NCBI RefSeq assembly: GCF_001723355.1
Contig: NZ_LPWE01000013.1
Location: 455,528 to 519,527 of the forward strand
Direction: 5' to 3'
Origin: Methyloceanibacter stevinii
GTDB lineage: Bacteria > Pseudomonadota > Alphaproteobacteria > Rhizobiales > Methyloligellaceae
DNA length: 64,000 nt
Shown here: in pieces, positions 28,671 through 38,737 of the stretch
How positions within the stretch are numbered: position 1 is the first letter of the stretch
Layout of the letters: the number at the start of each line of letters is the position of its first letter
Made by a program: the position numbers and the translations under genes
Notes under the pieces: model-generated
Seen by the model: the letters and a program-made list of their open reading frames with translations, nothing else
Databases searched by the model: none
What the model was told of the DNA's origin: nothing

Positions 28671-29426
28671 ATGAGCGTGGACGCGGAAAAGACGGCATCG
28701 AAGGGCGGTAACTGGGAGACGGTTCGCGTCGTCATTCACGCACTGATCCTGGCGCTGATCGTGCGCGTGTTCCTGTTTCAGCCGTTCAATATCCCGTCGG
28801 GTTCGATGATTCCGACCCTGCTCATCGGCGATTACCTGTTCGTCTCGAAATACAGCTACGGCTACAGCCGCTATTCCTTTCCGTTCGGTCTGAACCTGTT
28901 CTCGGGACGCGTCTGGGCGGCGGAGCCCAAGCGCGGCGATGTGGTGGTATTCAAGCTGCCCCGCGACAACGAGACCGACTACATCAAGCGTGTCATCGGC
29001 TTGCCCGGCGACGAGATCCAGATGATCCACGGCGTGCTCAACATCAACGGCAAGGCCGTGGACAAGGTGAAGGTCGACGATTTCGTCACGGAAGCCGTGG
29101 GCGGGCGCGACCGTCATTTCACCCGCTACATGGAAACCCTCCCCAATGGGGTCACCTATCCGGTGCTGGACCTCGTCAATGAGGGCGCCGGCGACAACAC
29201 CGACGTCTACAAGGTGCCCGAAGGGCATTTCTTCATGATGGGCGACAATCGCGACAACTCCACGGACAGCCGCTTCTTGTCCGAGGTCGGTTTCGTGCCC
29301 TTCGAGAACCTCGTCGGCAAAGCGCAGGTCATCTTCTTCTCCATCGATGAGGACTCCAGCTTCTGGCAGGTCTGGCGGTGGCCGACAGATGTCCGGTGGG
29401 ACCGCATCTTCAAGACGGTGAACTAG
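28671..29426 (+). CDS. lepB: Signal peptidase I
   Basis: Inner-membrane Ser/Lys protease that removes signal peptides; 251 residues. One N-terminal membrane helix (VRVVIHALILALIVRVFLF) precedes the catalytic Ser in FNIPSGSMIPTLLIGD. The catalytic Lys is in DYIKRVIGLPGDEI, and box E is MGDNRDNSTDSRF. GAGGAG lies ~10 bases before ATG 28671. It opens the lepB-rnc-era-recO run, with a 4-bp gap to rnc. Confidence 0.96.
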   Translation: MSVDAEKTASKGGNWETVRVVIHALILALIVRVFLFQPFNIPSGSMIPTLLIGDYLFVSKYSYGYSRYSFPFGLNLFSGRVWAAEPKRGDVVVFKLPRDNETDYIKRVIGLPGDEIQMIHGVLNINGKAVDKVKVDDFVTEAVGGRDRHFTRYMETLPNGVTYPVLDLVNEGAGDNTDVYKVPEGHFFMMGDNRDNSTDSRFLSEVGFVPFENLVGKAQVIFFSIDEDSSFWQVWRWPTDVRWDRIFKTVN

Positions 29427-29430
29427 GCTC

Positions 29431-30144
29431 GTGGCCAAGCGGCGCATCTCGGATGTCGGTGTCCTAGCCGAGCGCATCGGACACAGTTTCAACAAGCCCG
29501 CGCTGCTGACCTTGGCGCTGACTCATGCAAGTGCGCGCCCCGGCTCCAAGCCCAACGAAGACAACGAGCGTCTCGAGTTTCTCGGCGACCGCGTGCTGGG
29601 CCTGTCGATCGCGCAGTTGCTGTCGGAACGCTATCCGGAAGCCAGCGAAGGCGAATTGGCGCGATGGTTCAACCATCTCGTCCGGACGGAGACCTGCGCC
29701 GAAGCAGGCCAAAGCTGGCAGTTGGGCGATTTCATCTTGATGAGCGGCGGCGAAGCGGGTTCCGGCGGACGGCGCAAGAAGACGATCCTCGCCAATGCGT
29801 GCGAGGCGGTTCTGGGTGCGGTGTTCTCCGACGCGGGCTATGACGCGGCGCGCGAGCTTGTCTGGCGCACCTGGGCGCCGTATCTCGCCGAACTGAAGGA
29901 GGCCGCGCCGGACGCAAAGTCGGTCCTGCAGGAATGGGCGCAAGGGCGTCAGCTGCCGCTTCCGAACTATATCGAGGTCTCGCGCGAAGGCCCCGACCAT
30001 GCGCCGCTCTTCACGGCGGAGGTCCACGTGGAGGGGGTGGCGCCCGAACGCGGCGAAGGCTTGAACAAGCGCGCGGCGGAGCAAGCCGCGGCGCTGGCGA
30101 TGCTCCTGCGGGAAGGTGTCTGGCAGGCTTCCGCCAATGACTGA
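29431..30144 (+). CDS. rnc: Ribonuclease III
   Basis: Double-stranded RNA endonuclease for rRNA and mRNA processing; 237 residues. The catalytic signature NERLEFLGDRVLGL is complete, with LANACEAVLGAVFSDAG the second acidic site. The C-terminal dsRNA-binding domain runs from ~158 (KSVLQEWAQGRQLPLPNY ... NKRAAEQAAALAML). The start is GTG 29431, 4 bp after lepB, with a weak Shine-Dalgarno, so translation probably relies on coupling. The end overlaps era by 8 bp. Confidence 0.96.
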   Translation: MAKRRISDVGVLAERIGHSFNKPALLTLALTHASARPGSKPNEDNERLEFLGDRVLGLSIAQLLSERYPEASEGELARWFNHLVRTETCAEAGQSWQLGDFILMSGGEAGSGGRRKKTILANACEAVLGAVFSDAGYDAARELVWRTWAPYLAELKEAAPDAKSVLQEWAQGRQLPLPNYIEVSREGPDHAPLFTAEVHVEGVAPERGEGLNKRAAEQAAALAMLLREGVWQASAND

Positions 30145-31051
30145 CACCACAGACACCCCAACGCGCTGCGGCTTCGTCGCCCTGATCGGCGCGCCCAATA
30201 GCGGCAAGTCCACACTGACCAACGCGCTTGTCGGCGCGAAGGTGTCGATCGTCACCCACAAGGCGCAGACGACGCGCGGCCCCGTACGCGGCATCGTGCT
30301 CGCAGGCGATGCGCAAGTCATTCTGGTGGATACGCCCGGTATCTTTCAGCCCAAGCGCCGGCTCGATCGCGCTATGGCGCAAGCGGCCTGGGAACGGGCA
30401 GGGGATGCGGACATCGTTGCCCTCGTGGTGGATGCGGCGCGCGGACTGGACGAGAAGCTGGAACCCATTGTCGAGCAGCTCCCTGAGCTGAACCGTCCCG
30501 TGATCGCGGTGCTCAACAAGATCGATCTCGTGAAGAAGCCGGACCTCTTGAAGCTGACATCCGAGCTTCTGGGTCTCAAGGCGTTTGCGGAGATCTTCAT
30601 GGTGTCGGCGCTGACGGGCGATGGCGTCGACGACCTTCGGGCCTACCTGGCGGGCGCCGTTCCCGAAGGACCGTGGCTGTTCCCGGAAGACCAGCTTTCC
30701 GATGCCTCGCTCCGGCAGACCGCCGCCGAGATTACGCGCGAGAAGCTGTTCCTGCGCCTCCACGAAGAACTGCCTTATGCGCTGACGGTCGAAACGACGG
30801 ACTGGAAGGTGCTCAAGGATGAGAGCGTGCGCATCGAGCAGACCATCTTCGTCGAGCGCGAAAGCCAGCGCCGCATCGTACTCGGCGCCAAGGGACAGAT
30901 GATCAAGGAAATCGGCCAGGCCTCGCGCGAGGACATTGCCGAGATCGCCGGCGTGCCCGTGCATCTGTTCCTGTTCGTGAAGGTACGCGAGCGCTGGGGC
31001 GAAGATCCCGAGCGCTTCCGCGAGATGGGTCTCGACTATCCCAAGAAATAG
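30137..31051 (+). CDS. era: GTPase Era
   Basis: Ribosome-assembly GTPase acting on 16S rRNA and the 30S subunit; 304 residues. G1 is GAPNSGKST, G2 the TTRGPVRG switch, G3 DTPGIF, G4 NKID, G5 SAL. The KH domain contains IVLGAKGQMIKEIGQASREDIAEI and the end is EMGLDYPKK. ATG 30137 overlaps the rnc stop; the longer start at 30116 is disfavoured. It is followed 62 bp later by recO. Confidence 0.96.
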   Translation: MTDTTDTPTRCGFVALIGAPNSGKSTLTNALVGAKVSIVTHKAQTTRGPVRGIVLAGDAQVILVDTPGIFQPKRRLDRAMAQAAWERAGDADIVALVVDAARGLDEKLEPIVEQLPELNRPVIAVLNKIDLVKKPDLLKLTSELLGLKAFAEIFMVSALTGDGVDDLRAYLAGAVPEGPWLFPEDQLSDASLRQTAAEITREKLFLRLHEELPYALTVETTDWKVLKDESVRIEQTIFVERESQRRIVLGAKGQMIKEIGQASREDIAEIAGVPVHLFLFVKVRERWGEDPERFREMGLDYPKK

Positions 31052-31112
31052 TCCGCCTGGCGCCGTCACGCCGGACTAGGCAAAGCCGCGAAAGTTAGGC
31101 CAAGCTGCCGCT

Positions 31113-31844
31113 ATGGACTGGAGCGACGAAGGCATCTTCCTGAGCGGCAAGCCACTTGGCGAGGCCAACCTCATCGCCGAGGTGTTGACGCTCGAGCATG
31201 GCCGCCATCTCGGCCTGGTGCGCGGAGGGCGCTCCCGCCGCATTCGCCCGACGCTCCAACCCGGCAACCTCGTCCGCGTCACTTGGCGCGCGCGTCTTGC
31301 CGAGCATCTCGGCGGTTATAATGTCGAACTGATGGAGGCCCACGGGGCACGCGCGCTCGACGACCCGCGCGCGCTTGCGGCGATCGGCATGCTCGGTGAG
31401 TTCGTGAAGCTCCTGCCCGAACGGGACCCGCACCCGGAGCTCTACGCCACGACGCTGCATGTGCTGCGGTCCTTCGCCGAGCCCGATATCTGGCCGGCGC
31501 TGCTCGTGTACTGGGAGATGCAGCTGCTCCAGGAGATCGGTTTCGGTCTCGACCTCACGTCCTGTGCCGCGACGGGGAGCACGGAGGAGCTTATCTACGT
31601 GTCGCCGAAATCGGGGCGGGCGGTCAGCCGCGAGGCCGGCACTCCCTACGCGGACAAGATGCTGCCGCTGCCGCAATTTCTGATCGACAGTTCCGCCTCG
31701 CTCGCCCCCACCGACGTCGTCGCGGGCTTCGGGCTCACCGGCTTCTTTCTGGAGAGGGACGCGCTCGCGCCGCACGGCCTCAAATTCCCCGATGCGCGCA
31801 ACCGCCTGCTCGATCTCCTACGGCGGGAGCCTCACGCCGCTTGA
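31113..31844 (+). CDS. recO: DNA repair protein RecO
   Basis: RecFOR-pathway mediator that loads RecA at single-strand gaps; 243 residues. The OB-fold N-terminus is MDWSDEGIFLSGKPLGEAN, followed by LTLEHGRHLGLVRGGRSR. The C-terminal part holds the usual YWEMQLLQEIGFGLDLTSCAATG. Only one zinc-type Cys is visible (LTSCAATG), as in many alphaproteobacteria. The last six codons and the stop (REPHAA-TGA) lie inside the first copy of the 29-bp direct repeat at 31824-31852. The insertion next door therefore leaves RecO intact. Confidence 0.95.
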   Translation: MDWSDEGIFLSGKPLGEANLIAEVLTLEHGRHLGLVRGGRSRRIRPTLQPGNLVRVTWRARLAEHLGGYNVELMEAHGARALDDPRALAAIGMLGEFVKLLPERDPHPELYATTLHVLRSFAEPDIWPALLVYWEMQLLQEIGFGLDLTSCAATGSTEELIYVSPKSGRAVSREAGTPYADKMLPLPQFLIDSSASLAPTDVVAGFGLTGFFLERDALAPHGLKFPDARNRLLDLLRREPHAA

Positions 31845-31852
31845 GGCGACTC
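31824..31852 (+). repeat. 29-bp direct repeat, left copy (recO 3' end)
   Basis: Identical to 33029-33057; the flanking bases differ on both sides (G versus C before, C versus A after), which fixes its limits. It contains the last six recO codons and the stop. Within it GCCTCA and TGAGGC form an inverted repeat around CGCCGCT. In this copy the flanking GGGAG and CTCCC extend the stem with a CGA bulge. Confidence 0.95.
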
Positions 31853-31872
31853 CCACTGCTATTGAGGGACAG

Positions 31873-33024
31873 ATGACGCTGTTTCCTGAAGGTCCAAGAG
31901 CACGCAGAGAATACAAGGTGCGTGGTGAACGTCCCTTTGACTTCTACAACTCGTGCGGCCGTGCAGGTTACGACGAGTTTCGGGCATTGGTGAACGCGTG
32001 GCTCTCCGCGTTGCCTGCGCCAGATCAGCAGGAACTCATCGCGAGGATGCGGCGTGGAAGCGACCGAGAGTTCGACAGTGGAATTGTGGAGCTTGTTGTC
32101 CACACATTACTCGTGCGGTTGGGATTTGAGGTCGAGGTCCATCCGCAACTCTCCCATACGAGCCGCCGACCCGATTTCCTTGCAAAACTAGCCGACACCG
32201 ATCAGCACATTTTCGTTGAAGTAACAACGATGAACCCGCCCGAAAGGACAACTGCGGAAAGAAACAGGGAGGACATGCTGTTCGAAACAATAAACCGGGC
32301 AAGACTCCCTGCTGGCTGCTACCTGGGATACGAACTCATCGAAGGATCTCCCCGAAGTCCGGCATTGCGCAGAGTCGCTTCCACTGTGGAGCAGTGGGCA
32401 CAAAGGAACAACCAACTTGCAAGAAAAGCCATCGTCTCCGAAGTCTTCGACTTCGATGGTTGGACTGTAGAACTCCAGTTGATTGCTGGAGAAAGCAAAA
32501 AGGTGGCTTCTAGAGCGATCGGATTGATGGGTACTGAAGCCAGGTGGATCGCTCCACACCTGGACCTTCGCTCCGCTCTTGAACGTAAGGCGCGCCGGTA
32601 CGGTGAATTGAATGCGCCATATCTCATCGTTGCAGCCGAAGCCAGGGAGGACATGTGGAACACAGGAAGTTCCTCGGAGACGATGCTTGACGCGTTGCTC
32701 GGAGATAGGGTCTTTCGCGTGGTCAAGGGACGTAGACCGACGCCTGGACGTGCAAGGAATGGGTTCTGGTTCGCCCGGGGTGCACCATGCAATCAAAACG
32801 TCAGCGGGGTGCTCACAATTCCGACGAGCCAACTATGGGCTTTGCGCAGCACTCATCATCAAGCGCTTTTGGCGATCAACCCATGGGCACAACATCTACT
32901 GCCAGATGAGTTTCGCAGGTTGCGCAACATCGGAAGAACCGACGATGGCTGGAGTGTGCAGGAAAACAATCTGTTGGCCGACCTGCTTGACGTGCCCGAG
33001 CCGTGGCCTCCCGAAGAGCAATAA
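31873..33024 (+). CDS. PD-(D/E)xK nuclease-like protein of unknown function, horizontally acquired
   Basis: A 383-residue cytoplasmic protein, the only gene in the insertion. ATG 31873 follows GAGGGA by 3 bases and sits 20 bp after the left repeat. Residues ~66-120 look like a PD-(D/E)xK nuclease core. Glu73 is in helix FDSGIVELVVHTLLVRLGF, Asp101 in SRRPDFLA, and Glu116 in the strand FVEVTT, where the usual Lys is Thr118. I recognise the pattern (FDS..EL..H.LL..LG, RPDF, VEVT) from unnamed proteins scattered in many bacteria. The ~260-residue remainder is uncharacterised (IGLMGTEARWIAPHLDLRSA, ALEAK-like helix ERKARRYGELNAPYLIVAA). A nuclease or restriction-like role is inference; the missing Lys could mean altered catalysis. 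Confidence 0.8.
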   Translation: MTLFPEGPRARREYKVRGERPFDFYNSCGRAGYDEFRALVNAWLSALPAPDQQELIARMRRGSDREFDSGIVELVVHTLLVRLGFEVEVHPQLSHTSRRPDFLAKLADTDQHIFVEVTTMNPPERTTAERNREDMLFETINRARLPAGCYLGYELIEGSPRSPALRRVASTVEQWAQRNNQLARKAIVSEVFDFDGWTVELQLIAGESKKVASRAIGLMGTEARWIAPHLDLRSALERKARRYGELNAPYLIVAAEAREDMWNTGSSSETMLDALLGDRVFRVVKGRRPTPGRARNGFWFARGAPCNQNVSGVLTIPTSQLWALRSTHHQALLAINPWAQHLLPDEFRRLRNIGRTDDGWSVQENNLLADLLDVPEPWPPEEQ

Positions 33025-33028
33025 TTGC

Positions 33029-33057
33029 CGGGAGCCTCACGCCGCTTGAGGCGACTC
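33029..33057 (+). repeat. 29-bp direct repeat, right copy (upstream of parC)
   Basis: Exact copy of 31824-31852, ending 23 bp before the parC ATG. It begins 4 bp after the stop of the inserted gene. It carries a stranded copy of the recO C-terminal codons and stop. Confidence 0.95.
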
Positions 33058-33080
33058 ACGCGATGGGTTAGCCAAACGAT

Positions 33081-35333
33081 ATGGGAAAACGCGCGACGCC
33101 CCCCGAGCAGGGGCCTATTGAGCCGATCAATCTGAAAGAGGCGCTGGAAGAGCGCTATCTCGCCTACGCGCTGTCCACGATTACCCACCGGGCGCTCCCG
33201 GACGTGCGCGACGGGCTGAAGCCGGTCCACCGGCGGCTGCTCTACGCCATGCAGCAATTGCGCCTGCAGCCGCAGGGCGAGTTCCGCAAATGCGCGAAGA
33301 TCGTCGGCGACACGATGGGCAACTTCCATCCCCACGGCAATCAGGCGATCTACGACGCGCTGGCGCGGCTGGCGCAGGATTTCGCCGTGCGTTATCCGCT
33401 GATCGACGGGCAGGGGAACTTCGGCAATATAGACGGGGATAACCCCGCCGCCGACCGCTACACCGAAGCGCGGCTGACGGACATTGCCGCCCGGCTTCTG
33501 GAAGGCATCGACGAGGACACGGTCGACTTCCGCCCGAACTACGACGGGCGCGAAATGGAGCCATCCGTGCTGCCGGCGAACTTCCCGAACCTGCTCGCCA
33601 ACGGTGCGTCCGGCATCGCCGTCGGCATGGCGACGAATATCCCGCCCCACAATGTGGGCGAGCTGTGCGACGCCGCGCTCCATCTCATCAAGTTCCCGAA
33701 TGCCACGGCCGACAAGCTTGTCTCGTTTGTGCCGGGGCCGGATTTGCCCACGGGCGGCATCATTGTCGAGCCGCGCGAGCAGATCCTCGAAGCGTACAAG
33801 ACGGGGCGGGGATCTTTCCGCTTGCGCGCACGCTGGGAGAAGGAAGACGCGGGCCGCGGCACCTACCAGGTCGTCGTCACAGAGATTCCCTACCAGGTTC
33901 CGAAGGCCCGGCTCGTGGCGCGCATTGCCGAACTGCTTCAGGCCAAGAAGTTGCCGCTTCTGGCCGATGTACGCGACGAGTCGGCCGAGGACGTGCGGCT
34001 GGTGCTGGAGCCGAAGAGCCGCAGCGTCGATCCCTCACTTCTGATGGAGTCGCTGTTCAAGCTGACCGAGCTCGAGACCCGCGTCTCGCTCAACATGAAC
34101 GTGCTGAGCGAGGGCAAGATCCCGAACGTGCTCGGTCTGCGCCAGGTTCTGCTGGAATGGCTCGATCACCGGCAGGAAGTATTGGTCCGGCGCTCCAACT
34201 TCCGGCTGTCGAAGATCGACCACCGGCTGGAGGTGCTTGAAGGCTACCTGATCGTCTATCTGAACCTCGATCGGGTCATCCAGATCGTGCGCGAAGAGGA
34301 CGAGCCAAAACCCGTCCTGATGAAGGAGTTCAAGCTCACCGACGTTCAGGCCGAGGCCATCCTCAATATGCGGCTCCGCGCCTTGCGGAGACTGGAGGAG
34401 ATGGAGATCCGGCGCGAACACGACGATCTCACCAAGGAGCGGAAAGAGCTGAAGGCGCTCCTCAAATCCGAAGACCAGCAGTGGAAGCGGATCGGCGACG
34501 AGATCAAGGAGATCAAAGACGCCTTCGGGCCGAAGACCGGGCTCGGACGCCGTCGCACCACCTTCGACGAAGCGCCCGAAGACGTCGCCGACGTTCTTGC
34601 CGAAGCGATGATCGAGAAGGAGCCTGTCACCGTCGTCTTGTCGGATAAAGGATGGATACGGACGATTAAGGGGCACAATACCGACACCTCGAAACTGTCG
34701 TTCAAGGATGGCGACAGGTTGCGGCAGCTCCTGCACGCCCAGACGACGGACACGCTGTTGCTGTTCGCCACAAACGGCCGCTTCTATTCGCTCAGCGCCG
34801 ACAAGCTGCCGGGCGGGCGCGGACACGGCGAGCCCTTCCGGCTGATGATCGACATCGAGGACGCAGGCGACTGCGTCGAGCTGATCGTGCACGAGGCGGG
34901 CCGGAAGCTGATGGTCGCCTCCACGGCCGGATACGGTTTCGTGGTTGCCGAGGACGATGTGATCGCCATGACCCGCAAGGGCAAGCAGGTGCTGAATGTG
35001 AAGGGGGACGACGAGGCCGCCGTCTTGGCGCCGGTCTCGGGCGACAGCGTTGCCGTCATCGGTGACAACAGAAAGCTGCTGCTGTTTCCCCTTTCGGAAC
35101 TGCCTGAGATGCCGCGGGGCAAGGGCGTGCGATTGCAGCGCTATCGCGACGGCGGGCTGGCGGACGCCAAGACCTTCTCGAAGAAGGAAGGGCTCGTCTA
35201 TATCGACGCGGCGGGCCGGAGCTTCACCCTGTCGTCGGCGGATTTGCGCGATTGGTGGGGTGCTCGCGCCGCAGCGGGCCGGCTGCCGCCGCGCGGTTTC
35301 CCCAAGTCGGGCAAGTTCGGCGAAAAGTTCTAG
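33081..35333 (+). CDS. parC: DNA topoisomerase IV subunit A
   Basis: Decatenates daughter chromosomes with ParE; 750 residues, full length. The start [41 protein letters not shown] is diagnostic of GyrA/ParC. The catalytic Tyr is in [12 protein letters not shown]. The absence of a GyrA box (QRRGGKG) and the short C-terminal blade domain ([32 protein letters not shown]) indicate ParC rather than GyrA. Immediately upstream is the right repeat of the insertion. Its stop overlaps the end of the convergent bpt by 4 bp. Confidence 0.96.
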   Translation: MGKRATPPEQGPIEPINLKEALEERYLAYALSTITHRALPDVRDGLKPVHRRLLYAMQQLRLQPQGEFRKCAKIVGDTMGNFHPHGNQAIYDALARLAQDFAVRYPLIDGQGNFGNIDGDNPAADRYTEARLTDIAARLLEGIDEDTVDFRPNYDGREMEPSVLPANFPNLLANGASGIAVGMATNIPPHNVGELCDAALHLIKFPNATADKLVSFVPGPDLPTGGIIVEPREQILEAYKTGRGSFRLRARWEKEDAGRGTYQVVVTEIPYQVPKARLVARIAELLQAKKLPLLADVRDESAEDVRLVLEPKSRSVDPSLLMESLFKLTELETRVSLNMNVLSEGKIPNVLGLRQVLLEWLDHRQEVLVRRSNFRLSKIDHRLEVLEGYLIVYLNLDRVIQIVREEDEPKPVLMKEFKLTDVQAEAILNMRLRALRRLEEMEIRREHDDLTKERKELKALLKSEDQQWKRIGDEIKEIKDAFGPKTGLGRRRTTFDEAPEDVADVLAEAMIEKEPVTVVLSDKGWIRTIKGHNTDTSKLSFKDGDRLRQLLHAQTTDTLLLFATNGRFYSLSADKLPGGRGHGEPFRLMIDIEDAGDCVELIVHEAGRKLMVASTAGYGFVVAEDDVIAMTRKGKQVLNVKGDDEAAVLAPVSGDSVAVIGDNRKLLLFPLSELPEMPRGKGVRLQRYRDGGLADAKTFSKKEGLVYIDAAGRSFTLSSADLRDWWGARAAAGRLPPRGFPKSGKFGEKF

Positions 35334-36085
35334 CGCTTTAGGGCGTCCGTGGCCGAGCCCCGCACCCATCCCCTGGACGTCAGCCGTTCCTGAGGCTGGA
35401 AGCGCTCCTTGTAGCGCATCTTCCGGGATCCCTCGATCCAGTAACCGAGATAGACATACGGGTAGCCGACCGTGCGGGCGTACTCCACATGCTCGAGGAT
35501 CATGTACGTGCCGAGGCTGCGCTGGGCGAAAGCCGGATCGAAGAAGCTGTAGACCATCGAGATCCCGTCGCTCAGCCGGTCGCAGAGCGCGGCCGCGATC
35601 AGCGGGGCTTCGCCGGTGATCGGGTCCGGCTTCTGCCGGTACTCGGTGATGAAGGTCTCCACCACGCTGTCCTCGACCATGAGCGAGAAGTCGAGGACGC
35701 TCATTTCGGCCATGCCGCCGTCCCCGTGCCGTGCCTCGATATAGTCGCGGAAGAGGGCGTATTGCTCTGAGCTGGGCGTCGCAGCCTGGCGCGTCACAAC
35801 GAGATCGGCGTTGGCGCGCGCGATCCGCTTGAGCGACCGCTTCGGCTCGAATTCGTTCACCAGCAGGCGCACGGGAACGCAGGCCGAGCAGGAGTCGCAA
35901 TAGGGCATGTAGGCGATGTTCTGGCTGCGCCGGAAACCGCCCTTGAGCAGATTGTCGATGAGAAAGCCGGGCTTGTCGCGCGTCAGGTGCGTGAAGAGTT
36001 TCCGCTCCATCCGGCCCGCCAGGTACGGGCAGGGCTGGGGGGCGGTGATGTAGAACTCCGGAAAATTGTTCTTGTGTTCTGTCAC
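35330..36085 (-). CDS. bpt: Aspartate/glutamate leucyltransferase (Bpt/ATE family)
   Basis: Transfers leucine from Leu-tRNA to N-terminal Asp/Glu of proteins, feeding ClpAPS degradation by the N-degron pathway. A 251-residue protein. The N-terminal [16 protein letters not shown] and CDSC-x-AC cluster ([14 protein letters not shown]) are typical. The GNAT-like second half has [35 protein letters not shown] and [20 protein letters not shown]. It is oriented toward parC, with the usual spacing in alphaproteobacteria. Confidence 0.93.
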   Translation of the reverse strand: MTEHKNNFPEFYITAPQPCPYLAGRMERKLFTHLTRDKPGFLIDNLLKGGFRRSQNIAYMPYCDSCSACVPVRLLVNEFEPKRSLKRIARANADLVVTRQAATPSSEQYALFRDYIEARHGDGGMAEMSVLDFSLMVEDSVVETFITEYRQKPDPITGEAPLIAAALCDRLSDGISMVYSFFDPAFAQRSLGTYMILEHVEYARTVGYPYVYLGYWIEGSRKMRYKERFQPQERLTSRGWVRGSATDALKR

Positions 36086-36128
36086 GGGTACCAGACCGGA
36101 AGCGAATCCACGTCAATCCTCCGACAGC

Positions 36129-36698
36129 TTATGCGAGGATCGGCGGCGGGCGCAATCGGCGCCGCGCCCGCTCCGCACAGGGTTTGGATAACCCGCGGAG
36201 GGTCTCAGACGACCCCGGCCGGTTGATCACCACGACCCCGGCCAGGATGTCGTGCAGGCAGCGCTTCCAGGAATCGAAGAAGCACCACAGCAGGATCGGG
36301 AAGAACAGCGTCAGCGAGAACCAGAACAGGAGCGCGTGGAACGCGGCGATCAGCGGTGTCACCTTGCCGCCATACCACATGGGCACCGCGAGCCCCATCA
36401 TGCGCTGACCCGGCGTGGACGACTTCGGGCCGCCGATCGTGAAGGCGTTGTAGGCAAGGCCCACGAACGGAAAGATGAGCCCGAACAGGAGCCAGCCCAG
36501 CCCTAATGTCAGAACGCCGAGCACGGCCACGACCACGAATGCGATAACCGTGAGGATGGCGATCATGACGGCGTCGATGAGGAACGCGACACAACGCTTA
36601 CGGATGACGGCGCTGAAGAGCTGCGGTTCCGTCACCGGGTTGTAGACATTCATTTGCGCGGGGAAGGTCGCGGTGCTGGGTGTCATAGGGTCCGGCAT
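36129..36698 (-). CDS. RDD-family membrane protein
   Basis: A 189-residue inner-membrane protein. The RDD signature appears as AVIRKRCVAFLIDAVMIA at the first helix. A second long helix pair (FVVVAVLGVLTLGLGWLLFGLIFPF) and PGQRMMGL, VPMWYGGKVTPL follow, then a final WKRCLHDILAGVVVI. ATG 36698 is chosen because GGAG lies 7 bases before; an ATG at 36719 is in frame. About 43 bp upstream of bpt on the same strand. Function unknown. Confidence 0.85.
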   Translation of the reverse strand: MPDPMTPSTATFPAQMNVYNPVTEPQLFSAVIRKRCVAFLIDAVMIAILTVIAFVVVAVLGVLTLGLGWLLFGLIFPFVGLAYNAFTIGGPKSSTPGQRMMGLAVPMWYGGKVTPLIAAFHALLFWFSLTLFFPILLWCFFDSWKRCLHDILAGVVVINRPGSSETLRGLSKPCAERARRRLRPPPILA

Positions 36699-36866
36699 TG
36701 GGTCTCCAAATTGATGCATAGCTAGTGCTCATATGGGAATTGCGCCCCATTTCCGCAACGTAAGCCCCTGTCCGCGGGGGCCTCGGTTGCCGTCCGTCAG
36801 GTGACGTCCTAGGCTCCACGCAACACAGATTCGTCTCTGATGCCCGAAGATTGGAGGGAGGCACGC

Positions 36867-37505
36867 ATGCGGAGAACGGTTTTTGCAGTCGCGGTTGCGG
36901 GTCTTCTCGCAAGCGCCGGTCAAGGCCTGGCATGCGAAGGCGGCGACGTCATTTTCGAAGACACGTTCCAGGATAACGGAGGCGGCTGGTCGCAGAAGAA
37001 GACGGTCGCGATCGGTGACGGCGCGCTGACATTCACGCTGCCGGCCGACGACATGCAGTCCAATCTCAACGTCATGTTTTCCGTCGAGGACGCCGATGTC
37101 TGCGTCGAAGCCGTTTGGCCGCACGGCGTCGGAAACGGCGAGAACAACGGCCGCATCCTCGGGGCAGGGCTGTTGTTCTGGGGCGAGAACAACCGGACCT
37201 ATTATCAGTTCGGCATTCTCAGCAATGGCCGCTATTGGATCGCGCGCAAGCAAGACGGCGCATGGGTCGGCACGATCGCGGCGAATATCGACAGTCCCGC
37301 TATCAAGACGGCGCCCGGCGCGGCCAACACCTTGCGCGTCGATGCCAAAGGCAGCCAGCTCGCCTTCTTCATCAACGGCACGAAGGTGCGCGAGCTCAGG
37401 GGCCAGGCCCCCAAGGGGAGTTGGCGCTTCGGCGTATCAGGCGACAATTTCGACAAGTCGAACGAAGCGACCGTGCTCTTCACGAACATGAAGGTCACGG
37501 ACTAA
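36867..37505 (+). CDS. Secreted concanavalin/LamG-like fold protein
   Basis: A 212-residue exported protein. The signal peptide MRRTVFAVAVAGLLASAGQGLA is followed by CEGGDVIFEDTFQDNGGGW, the usual start of a DUF1080/LamG-like jelly-roll domain. Strands WGENNRTYYQFGILSNGRYWIARK and NTLRVDAKGSQLAFFINGTKVRELRG match sugar-binding or glycoside hydrolase family 16-like sheets. Catalytic residues are not obvious, so a binding rather than hydrolytic role is possible. GGAGGGAGG precedes ATG 36867. Convergent with hemB, 15 bp away. Confidence 0.7.
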   Translation: MRRTVFAVAVAGLLASAGQGLACEGGDVIFEDTFQDNGGGWSQKKTVAIGDGALTFTLPADDMQSNLNVMFSVEDADVCVEAVWPHGVGNGENNGRILGAGLLFWGENNRTYYQFGILSNGRYWIARKQDGAWVGTIAANIDSPAIKTAPGAANTLRVDAKGSQLAFFINGTKVRELRGQAPKGSWRFGVSGDNFDKSNEATVLFTNMKVTD

Positions 37506-37520
37506 GGACTCGTTCCGCCG

Positions 37521-38723
<1,203 letters not shown>

Positions 38724-38737
38724 CTAAGTCCAGCGCC

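Larger units (their letters stand above)
31824..33057 (+). mobile_element. Single-gene insertion between recO and parC bounded by 29-bp direct repeats
   Basis: The segment starts and ends with identical 29-bp repeats (31824-31852 and 33029-33057). One unit plus spacer is 1205 bp, which would be the excised length. Inside is one gene with a lower G+C than its neighbours: 31/60 at 32281-32340 and 28/60 at 32401-32460, against 37/60 in parC at 33241-33300. There is no integrase, transposase or resolvase. Removing one repeat plus the interior would place parC 31 bp after the recO stop, restoring the normal alphaproteobacterial era-recO-parC order. Insertion with long target duplication is the best-fitting description. 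Confidence 0.75.

Noticed and set aside
31824..33057. CRISPR array suggested by identical 29-bp repeats
   Set aside because: Only two copies, 1.2 kb apart with a full gene between them; no spacers or cas genes.
31824..33057. Ordinary insertion sequence
   Set aside because: No transposase, no terminal inverted repeats beyond the duplicated site, and a 29-bp duplication is much longer than the usual 2-14 bp.
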